Positions 39,601-53,784 of a stretch of 64,000 bases of DNA are shown piece by piece. Each line of letters opens with the position of its first letter. The first letter of the stretch is position 1. The stretch covers positions 39,459,787 through 39,523,786 of the forward strand of contig OY720346.1 of the NCBI GenBank assembly GCA_963082975.1. The letters run 5' to 3'. Both the position numbers and the translations under genes were made by a program. The notes below the pieces were generated by a model that was not told the DNA's origin, searched no databases, and saw only the letters and a list, made by a program, of their open reading frames with translations. The stretch comes from Labia minor (taxonomy: Eukaryota; Arthropoda; Insecta; Dermaptera; Spongiphoridae).

Positions 39601-42600
39601 TATTACCATAAATGTCAAATATCCATAATTCATTTGAGAGTTTTGATTTTTGCCTTACTTCCGATTTTACAGACAAAATCTGATGGGAACCCACAGACTA
39701 TAATCTGAAAAAAACAAAAAAAAACAAGGTGGACTAGATATCTTGTCGAGTCTTATTAAAATATTTTTCCAAAAAAAACTTCATATTAATAAGAAAATAA
39801 CATGGTTAGTTGATAGTTTGAGTCACATTTCTAATATAATAAATAAAAATAAAAATCTTTTTATATCTATAAAAAAAGTTTTTTGCTCAGAATTTAAAAT
39901 TTTTTGCATATCTTCGCGTATCATGACCTCTAGAATCCAAAAGTGACTTTAGAATTTTTCATGTCTGTCTGTCCAGAAATTCTGACCTTGGTTGAACCGA
40001 TTTCGGTGAAATTACGTCACAATATTCATGCATATTCGTATTTGAACATAGGCTATAAATTTTATTAATATCTAATCAATAACTGCAGAAATTAATTTTT
40101 TAAAATTTGATATGTACACATGTTATCATTCAGCAGAGGAAAGAATTCACACAATATAAAGAATATTTATAATATTTATATTTTTATTTTTCTAATATTG
40201 GCCTTTTTAACTTATTTAAACATTAAAACATTCAAATTGCGACTATATTACCTCTTTTAATTTTTAAGATTATATGAATAAATAATTTTAATTTTGATCT
40301 CATAATTATATTTTCAAGTAAGTTTTTAATATGGGTGGACAATGAAGGAAGGGTCGTAAGAGAGATGGGACAGGGTAGGAATTAGATAGTTATAGCTCCG
40401 GATAGGGACACGGATAAATGTGGTTTTTGCGGCCAAGAACTTTCGACTACCGTGGAGCCACAAAGATAGATAGATAGATATAACATATACAATAATAATA
40501 TATAATTAATTTATTGATTAAATTAAAATATATTTTAATTAAGAATTTAAAAATAAATTAATATTTTGTAATATACTGATTGAAACAAAATAGATGAAAA
40601 CCTTTTACATTTAAACTTTCAATCAAATACTATGTATTCCCTCCCGGGGGTACAGGGGTACAGGGGCAGAAAGGGTTGAAGAACTTCCAAGGCGGTCTGA
40701 GCAGCTAGTATTATATTAAATAAATATGGTTGATAATATAATAACTAAATGGTTGTATATATAAAAATAATATATAAATAATGTGATTCAAATTCAGATA
40801 TTAAAATTTTACATCGATATTCCTAAAATAGTGAATTAATTTTTCAATACTATTTCTTATTTTTCAAGTACGTTATTAAAAAACACCAATTTATGTAAAT
40901 ATAATTTTCGAAAGGGCAAATGGATGGATCATTGGTTTCAGAGAGTCATCCGCCCCACCCTTTCCCTCAGCTCTTGTGTGCTGTACACTCTTTGCCTCGA
41001 TTATTTGAACAGAATATGGTCGTCGAACCATTTTTCAATCTATCGAGATCGATTTCCCGTTATTGAGGCGCATAAATCGCCAACTGAGAACAATGCATTC
41101 ATACAATGGGATCATGGAATTGACATTTTGATGGAAACAACAGCGGCCATTGAAAGCCCCTCAAATAGCTTTAATCATGTTTAATAGGTTAAGACCTTTT
41201 GCTTCGATTTATTCAATAACGAACCAATGCAACCTGTGCATATACATTAAAAATAAAAATAAATACATTTTTTTTATAAACTTTCCACCCGGTTCAATCT
41301 ATTTTTAATAAATCAATTATTAACAAATAAAAGATATTAGAGAAGAGGGGATATTTTATATTAAATATTGTTTTTTTACTAATATCCAATTATAATTGCT
41401 AAATAAATATTTTCATTTATATTTTTAGTCAAACCTATATATTATATGTTTAGTATATTCAAATATATATTAAATTTTCTGAATTATCAAATAAGAATTA
41501 ATATTATTCAAATAAAAAAAACAATTTTTTAATAAATATATAATAATATATAATATATATAATAAGTACCTGGTTCACCGATCCGCCTCTGGGTCATTAA
41601 AAAAAATTATTCCTTATTATTGGGTTTGGCTGGCAATATTAATAACAGGTTCTCCGAGCCACCGTTCAAATAATTTAAAAGAACATAAAATAGTCATAAA
41701 ACATATACCTTAAACGTATGTATTAATGCTCTGAAAGACATAAAAGTATGGCCTGTTGATATAACATAATATATATTTCGTAATTTGATTTAATATAAAA
41801 TATTTTGTATTTACGTTAACGCTGTCTGACGAAGATGCTGACGTCATTATTTTAAATTAAGAAACTAATGAAGATGATTTTTCTCGAGGTTGAAACCAAT
41901 ACAGATCAATTTTTCTTTATAAAAATTATCTATGGTGTGAATTTCAAAAATAAATATATACAAATATATATATATATATATATGTTATATATATACAAAT
42001 ATATATATATATGTTATATATATACAAATATATATATATATATAATTTTTGCAAGTATATATATAATAATATGCTGAGGGGGAAGGAACAATGGTAGATT
42101 GTCAGATGCTTATGTAGAGATCTTGGTGAACAAGGCTACAATGAGACAGTACACGTTAGTACACGTCTTTTAATATAGAATGCTGATCGCAACGGGTATC
42201 ACGACCTTCTCCCCCGAAGTAATGCCTATGGCGGTTCCGGAGGGGACTTGGAGACTGGCCAAGTCCAGCACTACATCGCAATATATGTGAGGTGTCCATG
42301 AGGATTTCCCCTTTCAAAAAACAAATGTAATTTCAACCTTATAGATAGAATCTTGTGAATCTTGTTATTCATATTTCTCCATTAACATTCTAAATTTTGT
42401 TAAAATAATGTTAACCATAATACAATGATAAAATCTAGATTATTATTTTTTAGTAAGAATAAATCTAATTAAATGTCATAAAACAATGATAATTTATTAT
42501 ATGTATATTCCCCCTTATGCATATTTTACCTTTTGCGCAATAAACGGTGCGATACCTTTTCCATTGTTATCTATAAATGGAAATTCTTTATTTAATCATA

Positions 42601-45600
42601 GAATAGACGATTCATTTATGAAAAGGCCGATGAGATAGCTAGATTCAAATATTCATTATGTATCTGCGTCAATTAGTGATGATTTCCATACGGATTCGAG
42701 AATATAATCCAATGAATAAAATTGTCTATTCAAATTATGGAATTAAGAATTTTCCATTGGAATAAAGTGATTCATGTTGAAATTTAAAACCTATGAATTA
42801 TCAAGAACTATTAAAAACTATTATGAATATTCAAAAACAGAATATTTTTCAATGGAATTCATTCTCTTTCTTAATTAAAATTCTTTGAAATAATAATCCT
42901 TTAAAAATAAGAAATTAATTTAATTAATGAATATTTTCACATCTTATATATAAAACATATATTACATTTTATATTATATTAAGTCCTTGCATGTATTCTG
43001 ATTATTTTTTCACTTTTAAAAATGCATTTATTCAGAAAAATTTGCACAATATATATTGATAAAAATATTACCATCATTTTCTACAACTTTTACCCATCTT
43101 TCCTGCAATATGGCAATACTGTGTCAAAAGAACGATGTTGGTTTGGCAGCGATACAATCATCGATCCATTTTCGCACCGATCTGAACAAGTGATAATCAG
43201 AAGACGCTATATCTGGTGAGTAGGATGGGTGCGGCAGAACTTCTCATTCAACCTCCAATAGTATATTCTTCACAACTCTTGCAATGTATGTCCGAGCGTT
43301 GTCATAGAAGAGGATTTATTTATGTTTGTTTCTGTTATGATTGAAAATCAAATTAGAAAATATTAAATAATTATTTATTATGTTCTTCAAATGTGTGGAA
43401 TCATTAAAAAAATTATATATGCTTTAAAATAATAATATCTGTCGCATTTGCAAGTAAAATAAAATAAAATATATTTCTCAATATACGAAACTGTCAAATT
43501 CGGAATATTAATCTTTTCTTACTTGGTGCTTTAAAAGTATTCTAGACTGGTGTAACCTCCAAAATGAAATTGAAAAAGCAAATAAGTAGGTAAGAAAGTT
43601 AAGATGGACCAAGTTTGGCGGACTTGTCAAAACTAATGTGGATGATCATTTATCACTTCATACTGTTTTCAACTCCCTTCATAAGGGAGTATTTTCAACA
43701 CTCACTGAAGCACTATGTCGTTTAGTAATAAGTGATGTTCGGAATTTCATGTGACACCTCTGTCTCTCATCCCTCCTCTTTCCTCCTTCATCATCTCAAT
43801 AACACGTTCGGATGTCTTAGTTAATTAAAGCTGGTGAAATTATTAAACTGTATCATCATGTTGTTCCTATTTGTATTTATACACCTGAATATCAATCCTA
43901 TTGTCAAAATAAGCAAGAGAGATTTGCGGGGAACTGGTTGAGTTGGTATAATTTTATCATCCTCTCACTTGAATTGTGTGGTCACTCATCCAAAGGTAAT
44001 TAATTAATTAATTGGTTTTGAAAGCGTGAGCCTGACGATTGAGTTTCAAGAGTTTCCTATTTCATTTTTATACAAATATTATTTCTCATTATAATGAATG
44101 AATGAAAGAGAGGAATGTTTTTTTTCAAAATCACGAATTGTATAAATATAAAATAATAATATTTAACCAATATCAAATACTAAAAGCAAATAAAAAAAAA
44201 ATAAAATAAAATAAATCATTTTTTAAACAAACAAAATGTTTATTTTAATATATACATATCATATATATATATATATAGGATCATTTTTAAATTATATTGG
44301 GCCTAGTAATTTAGTATGAAAATTCAATTTTATGTTCTTAAATTTTTAAGAATTTTAAAATAATCTTAAATATACTTAATAAAAGGGTGTGTGGAGACAC
44401 ATTTTAAACCAAATAATATTAGTGAGATTTGAAAAAATGGTAACATAGAGACATGTTAGGTAAAAAAAAAATATTTTTCTTTGACAATATTAACTGATTA
44501 CATTAGAAAAGAAATTTTTGAAAAAAATTAGAAACACATTACCTCAAAAATAATTATATATCGATAAATGAGAAAAATTAGAATGGATGTATACGAGGAC
44601 TGTTAAAAAAAGGTGAATTTTGAATTTTCGCGAGCTGTGTACATTAGTTTATCGAAATTTTTTCGATATGTTGGTAAAAATAAAAAATATAGAAGAAAAC
44701 GAATGACAGAAATTTTGCTGGAAGGAAAAAAAAGAAACATAACAAACAATTTGCAATCGGATTGGGGAGAGAGGATAAATGAATATGACTGAATAGCGTT
44801 TAATGAAAGGGATGAGCGAAATACCAGATAAAAGAATAAAATTGATCAGAATTGATTGAATACACAAATGGACAAGAGTAAGATCGACAACTATGCATAT
44901 TGTCATTGTTACACGTGTAAATTCATTAAAACAGCAATATTAAAAGTAGAAAATGAAGAGAAAAGAAGGGGTTGGAGGAGATGTGGAAGAAGGTGGAGAG
45001 AGAGGGGTTTGAGCATAAGAAGTGAAATTGAAAATATACAAGACCTATTGTAAAACTTGAAATAAATTAAGAGACATATCAGGATAAGCTAAGATATGAT
45101 GGGTCTTTACAAAGGGGACAATTTGAAGACGACTTACTTAGAAGGAATAAGAAAAATCGAAGATAAGAGTCCTTAGAATACTCGATTATCAATATAATTA
45201 TTTAGAATTTAATATTTTTATTTATTATTATATATATATACTAGCTGCTCAGAGCTCCTTCGTCGCTCTTCACATCTAGACGGGGGCTCCGCCCCCTGTA
45301 CCCCCGAGTGGTACATAGTATTTGGTTGAAAGTAGTAAAAGGTTTTCATCCATTTTGTTTCAATCAATGTATAACATAAAACATTCATTTCTTATTGTGT
45401 GATTATTTAAAATATATTTTAATTTAATCAGTAAATTAATTATATATATTTTTATTGAATATGTTATAACTATCTACTCGAAAGTTCTTGGCTGCTACAA
45501 CCACATTTCTCCAAGTGTCCTTATCCTGAGCCTCTGTTCCATCTTTCTTACGTCATTCCCTGGTGTCCTCATCTTTGGCCCATAAATGCTGGGAAGAATC

Positions 45601-48600
45601 CTATTCTCAAATACTCTGAATCCACTCTCATCTCCTAAGATCATAGACCATGTCTCACACTCATATAATACAACAGACAAAATAATTGTTTTATATATTT
45701 TAATTTTCATTCCCTTTTATAATAATTTTGATGAGATAAGCCTCTTTACTGCATGATAACAGGCGTTTCCCGATTGCAACTTCGATTTAAATTCTTCTCA
45801 AATATTATTATCCTTCGTGATTACATTCAATTTTTCTACATATTCAAATTCTACATTTTGTATGTTAATACTGCTCCTGTTTGTTTCTAAATATTTCTAT
45901 TTATCATTATTAATTTCAAATCTCATCTCTTTTCCTACCTCGATTAATTTTTCCTCGCTATCTGTAATTGCAATTGCCGAATCTCCTATTATATTTAAGT
46001 CGTCTGGGTAACCTAATATTTTACAATTGATTTCCGCATCTTACTCTTTCTTTACTACCTTCAAGATATATTTTAAGATCAAAATTTGAAAAAGTTTATC
46101 CAGATCTATTGAGTCATGCGTAGGTTTTACTAAAGTCTACAAATAATTAGTGAACAGAGATATTGAATTCGCGGTTTTTTTAATATCTGTCATAATGAAA
46201 ATATCTTAATTAATGTTGATCGATTTGGCATGAACCCGCAATGATATCGTCTAATATTTCCTCCGCCTATAGTTTATAAGTATTGTATATGTTATAATAG
46301 AGTATAATATTTCTTGATCATTACATTTTGATATTTTAATTTCATTGCTTGATTTTTATTGAATATTTTTAATTATAATAAAATTTTAGAAACTGCAAAG
46401 TTAGAGACTTGAGACAATTTATAAAAATTAACGGTATAAAAGTATTGATAAAACTAAAGATAAATTAACAATATATACATTCATTAATAGTATTAATTTA
46501 AATTAATGGATTTATTTGATTTTTTATTATTAAGTTCATTTATTAATTTTTTTAGATCATAGTTAATTCCCTCCCTTAAAATAAAAGAAGTATTCAAATA
46601 TAGAAAGAATAAATACAAAATAATTTAAGTTAAATATGATTTAAATATTTTATTATATTGATTAAAATGAGAACTTTTAGAATAAATTATTTAATTGAAA
46701 TGATATTTGAATATTAGAATTTAAAATAAAAAGTTAAAATTTATAATAATTCTTTGATTGCTAGTTATATACATTGTGTAAAATGAGTCCGCCAGTCAGT
46801 GGGCCACGCCTGGCTCTTGAATGAACAACACGGAGAACTATATAAACTTTAAAAAATTAAATTCTGCGGTTATTGATTAGAATTAGATATTAATAAAATC
46901 TATAGCCTATGTTACCATAGAGATATATAAGAATATTGTGATGTAATTTCATAGAAATCGTTTCTTATTTTTTGATGTACATAATTCTAAATTACCGGTA
47001 AAGTGTCGGTTAAGTAGGAAATTTCTTTTTTGTTTGTTTCTATGACAGCAAAAAAGTAAACAAATTACATACATATATATATACATACATACATACAAAC
47101 ACTCTCCTTTATATATATAGATATATATTTAAAGATAATAGTTATGTAATAATTCTGATGGTAAAATGAACGTTTATATTTAATATTCGAATACCTATTG
47201 TAAATGTCTATATTATTTATTAAAAGAAGTAAAAACCATTTAGTTAAAAAATTAAAGTAAAAAATTAATGTGAATTATTTATGAACGAATATGTAGAATT
47301 TTTTTTTTTATAAAATAAAATCAATTATTTAATTGAAATAAATTAATAAAATTAATTATTTTTTATTGAATAATTATATTTAATTGTGCTATATAATAGT
47401 ATATCAAATAAAATAATTATAATGTAATCAATGAAATAATTTGAGCTAAAAGAATTCAAATGTACTAATAAGTTGACCTGTGGCCATGCAGAACCGACCG
47501 ACGGTTTGAAATAAATTAATTTCCAGCTACAGAAACAATTTCAAATAATTTAAATGTATCTATTAATGGAATAAAAAACAGATTTGAATATAATATAAAT
47601 ATTTTTAATTTTATTTTATTTATAATATATATGGAGGCGCTGGCTGTGTTGTTATGAAGGGCTGGGTGACGTCATATAATTTTAAATTAAGAAATAACTA
47701 ATGAAGATGATTTTTCCCGAGGATAAAACCAATACAAAAAGTGCATGATTCGTGGAGACATGTAAAAAAATCTGCTCATGTGAAATTTGGTGTGAAAACC
47801 AGGGCTTCGAACCGTTATTTTTTTCGTTTCGGTTTTCGTTCCGGTTCAATAAAAAAAAAATATCAGTTCGGTTCCGGTTTTCGTTCCGACAAAAATAACG
47901 GTTTTTTTCGGTTTTCGGTTTTCGGTTCAGCTCCGATTAATTAATTTTAAAGACCTTTTATTTGTATTAGAAATTTAGGTCGGGGTATGCCGAGTCTGCC
48001 ATAAATATATAAAAATATTTCTTGCTACCACCCTAAATCATACTACATGAATTGATACAATATAATATAAATAATAATAATTAATTAAAGGTATAATAAT
48101 TAGATGTATTTAATATAAGATGTTAATATAATTTATTAAACGGAACAAATAAGTATGAATATTTTTTTACATCCTTCTACTTTCAAACACTCAACAAACG
48201 AAACAAATTCGTATATTTAATGTTAAAGTATACAGGATTCTTGGATATATTTACTTATAATTATAACTATAATTATAAAAGATGAAAATTACTTCTAATT
48301 ATCAAAATACCTTCCAATATATTTTCATTTAAACTATTTCTATTGTCTCATAAAATAAACTTTAAACCAGAGAAAGCTCTTTCAACACTAACTTGTGTTG
48401 CAGTATCTCCTAAAACCACCATTGCAATTTTGTTAAAATGAGGATATGTATTTTTATTTTCCTCCCAAAATTCTAAAATAAGTTTTTTACTGTCTAATCT
48501 TCGTACTTGGTCAAAGGTATTCAATATTTGTTTAAATTTATTTAATAATTTTATTTATATTTATGAATCATTTTCTTTATATCAATACATAACCCTGTAA

Positions 48601-51600
48601 CAAATGGAATAAATAATTTAAAAAATTAATACTATCATTAAATCAAAATATCAGTATTAAACAAACGATGAAAACATTAAATTCTGTATTGCGACTACGA
48701 GACGCTGCCAACACAACCGAAGGGAGAGTATGACTAGGACACTAATTTTTGAAACAAAGTTTTTAGCGACACCATGCAGTGCGAGGCATAACTAATTGAA
48801 AAATTCGGGCTTGGGTGTTGCCAAAACACCTCTTGTGGCAACTCTGGATTGAACACGTACTGAACCGAAATAAACCGATATTATTTTTTCGGTTCAGCTC
48901 CGGTTTTCGTTCCGGCAAAAATAACGGTTTTTTTCGGTTTTCGGTTTTCGGTTCAGTTCCGGTTCGAAGCCCTGGTGAAAACAATACCTCCCTTACTATC
49001 GTCGGTCGGTAAAAAGAATGATGATTGCCCGTGTAGGAAGTGGAAGGTTTTATCATTTTCATTGAAAATATTCTAATTATATATATTCTAAATTATTTTA
49101 CAAATTAATAATATAAAAATCCATATAATAATAACTATAATAAGTATAAACAATAAAATTATCCTTTAATTAAATTACACATTATTATAATAGGTAAACT
49201 AAGTATTTGATAAAAAAAATTATTTATTTCATATGGAATATGAATATTAATTCCATTTTAGTTTTATTTGTGAATGGGATATAATTTAAATAATATATAA
49301 CTAATTTGAAATGGTTATTAAACATTTAAAATGCAAAATATACCAAAAAAGAAATAGTAAATAAAGCCACGCTGTAATCCATAAAAAGTCCTCATAAATT
49401 CAGAATAAATATTATTGTATTTTAATTGAAAATAATTCTTTTCAAATGAGGTAGGAGTATTAAATTTTAAAAATTCCTAATTTTGTTTCAAAATTGAAAA
49501 GATAACATTAATATTATATAATACTAATGTGTATTAAATAATAAATAATATATAATACTATAATGTGTATTAAAAATTCAAAGAATTTTATAACCATGAT
49601 TAAATGTTATAATAGATATTTTTTAATGAAATTTTTACCTTCTTTTTATTTTTAGTAGATTTAATGTTAATGTTATCATTACGTTAATGGATTGTGAATG
49701 AGTGAAATAATTACTCATTTGATATTGTTTAAGTGAAGAGGAATATAATTTTTATAATATTGAATAAATCTTTTACTAGAAGCTTTCATTTTAATATTTC
49801 TATTGTTCTAAATTCTTTGAATCTAGATTTCTTTGATCTCATATAATGAAAATATATAATAATAATAATAATAATATATGTTTTTTATCTATTCTATTTA
49901 AATGAATTCTACCTCAAAGAAGATTTTTTTTTCTAGTTTTGCATGAGTAAAAAAATTAAAACACAATATAAGTCATTGAACACTTTTTTTTTTAATATTT
50001 ATATAAAAAATATTTTTAAAAAATTAATTTAACACAGGAATATTTTAAACAATACTACTATAAATTTAATTAAGCTTCCGCGAAAGGATAAAATAAAGTC
50101 TTCCATCTTATATTATTTATTTTAATAAATAAAAAATAAATGGTCTTTGTGAATAAACGTCCATTGAAAATTATTAATGAAAGGTATTAAAGAAACAAAT
50201 ATAACGCTATAATTTAAGAACATTTTAAAAAAATAATTTTATAATAGTAATATTATATATATATATATAAAAAACGAAATTTCACTCCTGCGTCCTTTAC
50301 ATCCCGAAATTACTATAATATAATTATGTTTCGGGACCGGATGCACCACCCATGTAGCGTACTACAGCTCTGCTTTCTAGTATTCAATCATAATATATAC
50401 TAAGTGGCATGCCAAAAATAGGGTTATTACTGAAATTAATATTATTTTGCATTATTATATCAATATAGATATTACAATATTCAATATAAAACAATCTTTT
50501 TACAGATCGACGATAGTATGGGAGGTATTGTTTTCACACAAAATTTCATATGTGGAGATTTTTACATATCTCCACGAACATTGCATTTTCTTAACAGAAA
50601 AAAGTATTTTTAGCATGATGTCCGTCCGTTCGTCCCTATAGATGTGTACAGCTTGACCGGTTGAACGGATTTTGATGAAAAATGCATCAGTATGATAAAT
50701 TGATCATCTTTTGGTGCAAATCCGGAAACCAGAAGTGGTAGTATTAGCGATCGACGATAGGAAGGGAAGGGTTATTTTCACACCAAATTTCAATTGAGGA
50801 GATTTTTTACATATCACCACGAATCATGCACTTTGTATTGGTTTTATCCTCGAGAAAGATCATCTTTATTAGTTTTTTTCTTAATTTAAAATTATATGAC
50901 GTGATCCAGACATTCATGACGTCACAAATTATATGACGTCATCCAGCCATTCGTCTTACATATATATTATAAATAAAATAAAATTAAAAATATTTATGTT
51001 ATATTCATATCTGTTTTTTATTGCATTAATAGATATATTAAAATTATTTGAAATTGTTTCTGTTGCTGGAAATTAATTTATTTCAAACCGTCGGTCGGTT
51101 CGGCCACAGGTCAACTTATTTTACTAATTTTTAAAATTTTACAATAATTTTTATTTTCTGAGTTTAAATTTTGATTTTCAAAAGAAATATCTTCACTCGA
51201 TTATCTGGCACATTTGAATTGGATAATTAAGCTTTTTTCTATATTTGAAAATTTATCCGATCATAGGATTTAAGGTTTTAACATAATTTTCACTGATAAC
51301 ATTAGTAACATTAGTAATAATAGTAAAAATGTTTAAGAGTGATTTTCGAATTTGGTTTTGTTTTTATTATAGTCATAAAAATCAATTTAGGTTTAGATAT
51401 TGTATAAAATATTTTTATATTTTTGTTCTATCTCAATTATTTAATAATAATCAATAATTTAAATTAAATTAACCTTCTTAAATTGAATTACCTTTTAGAA
51501 TAAATATGTATACTCATAAATTTTTATAAATTCTATAGGCACTGTGTGTAAAAATAACAATTTTTATACTTTCTCCCTTACACATAGGTATAGTAAGTAT

Positions 51601-53737
51601 CTAAAGGATGTTATTAAATTATTTTTCAATTTCCAGAGATAAAAAATGATTTTTATTATTAGATAAAATAAATAACCTGTTACCATTTTATTAAACGTAA
51701 AAAACATCTACCCAGGACCTTTCTATTTCACTCAGGTGTTTCTGATTAGCTTCCAAACGCGCAGATTGCTTTGGCAGCTATATCCACTTCACCACCTCAT
51801 CCCTCAACAACTCATGCTTTTCAACTCGTTGATGATTAATCACTATTGTTTTCACAACCTCCAAACAATTTTTGCATCTTATATTATTAATTAATAAAGC
51901 GTTGCTAACTGCTTAAAGGATTTATTGAAATAAATAATAATAATAATAATAATAATTAAATGATGATAATAAATAATATCATGGAAAAAAGTTTATAACT
52001 ATTTTGAAAATATCTGCTCCTTCTAAAATCCATTGTTATTTACTATCATCATATTTGTAATCATACACCTAACGCCCAATCAAAATTTTTTAATAAGAAC
52101 AAAATTTTGCCAAAATTATAATAAATTTATTACTTTAAGATCCTTTTATATTGATATAAATTTCTTGTTTTGTTATTATATTAAATTATATATGAGTATA
52201 TAAACTTGTTTATTAGAATTGATACGAGAACATTTGTAATTGTAATGTATATTTTTTAGATAATGGAAAAATTAATGTCTCAAGAGTTTGCAAATGAAAC
52301 ACGAAATAAAATTGATGATAATAAAGCTTTCGGAGATCCATCACATTATGGTGCAATTGTAAAATCTTCATTTCAATCTCACGGTACCGCTCAAGTGAGT
52401 ATTATTGCACCAAATGGTGACGCCGTTTCAGTGACAAGCACCATAAACACATTGTAAGTAAAATGTAAAGTACGATATTTTTTTTCTCCCATAAGCAACC
52501 TATCTAATTAAATCAAAACAATAGAATAATTTACAAATATAATAAAATATAATAAATTACAATTATATTATTAATAAATATAAATATAAAAAAAAAATAC
52601 AATTCAATTTCAATTTATTAATTTTTAAATTTAAAAATTTATTATTATTTATATAGCGATTTTTTAAATTTGTTTATTTAGTAAATATTAAATTATTTTA
52701 AAATCACACTAAACAATATAAAAATATTAATTTATTTAATTCTTTGATTATCTTTACCCTGGATGGCCAACTTTTTTGTGTATAAGATCTGCGTAGCGAT
52801 CAACTTGTTATAGGGGAAGAAGGGGTGGGAAACTAGGTTCATGCTGCACTGTGTTTCGGTATAAAAGTAAAATCCTAAAACTAAAATTCTATTTTTTTAG
52901 ATAGATTTTTACCACATTTTACATATTTAAATATATAAAAAGGGAATTTAATTTTTTTATCAACTGCAATGTATAAGTAGTACTATTTGTATGCAAATAT
53001 AAGTTGTTTGTTATAACAATGTATAGTATGGCTGATAATTTTATTTTTAATATTTCACTTTCATGTTTTTTTTTTGGACTAAGAAAATTTAACATGAAAG
53101 AATAGTTTTTGCTTCGCGATCGACTAGTTAGTCACCACTCATTCATACTATAATACTAATTACGTATTCAATATAAAGATAGCAATTTCCTTTTTTAAAA
53201 AATTATAAATATATTGATTTATATTTTAAATTTTTTTTTAAGTTCAAATAAAATTACCTTGAATAATTATAATCTAAGAACATCCGTAAAATTTATATGT
53301 AATCAATAAGAATTGGTCACATGTTATATGAATTTTTTTGCAAATCGTCTATATTACCATTTTTTTAAATATTGACTATTCTGTGTATTAGTGTATAAAA
53401 TATTTTAAATTCGAATAGTAAATAATGTACGTTTTTTAAAAAATCAGTCATACCTCTCAAAACTATCGTTTGTTTATTTCATTAAGAAATATTGATTTAT
53501 TATATTTTATTTTTTTATTTTTGATGTTTAAAAATAAGCATTAAAGGCTTTTATTAAATATAAATTAAATAAAATTTGTTCATTTGAAAGAAAAAAATTT
53601 TTAGAAAATCTCTAAACTTGAATTATTAATTATTATTTTCATTGACAGTGTTTATTTAAAAAATAAAAAAATAAAGTTCAACGCAATTAAAATTAAAATG
53701 ATTCAATTAAAATTGCTTTCTCTCTCTCTTTATCTTT

Positions 53738-53784
<47 letters not shown>

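Larger units (their letters stand above)
36926..52259 (+). other. GGT intron 4 (15.3 kb)
   Basis: The largest intron runs from gtaaac to tttag. It holds a hAT relic (37128-37584), composite LINE/Helitron-like units (39955-40712 on + and 45238-46990 on -), repeat-family segments (41566-41960), a minisatellite (41954-42043), a mariner relic (43020-43335), a mariner end (44594-44675), a CGACCGACG repeat split by a hAT (47469-49014), an inverted CGACCGACG repeat (50502-51120) and a short ACTATCTCGC fragment (51186-51230). The stretches 38470-39950, 42340-43015, 44000-44590, 49020-50270 and 51240-52259 are plain AT-rich DNA. Confidence 0.85.

Noticed and set aside
40924-41184. 86-codon open frame as an extra GGT exon
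   Set aside because: Exon 4 and exon 5 already join in phase and match the family with no gap; the peptide has no GGT motif.
41868-42077. 69-codon frame rich in Tyr and Ile
   Set aside because: Translated TA-rich minisatellite.
47741-47944. Frames rich in Phe, Gly and Ser at both ends of the hAT (47741-47944 and 48815-49062)
   Set aside because: They translate the CGGTTTTCGG-type subterminal repeats, not a protein gene.
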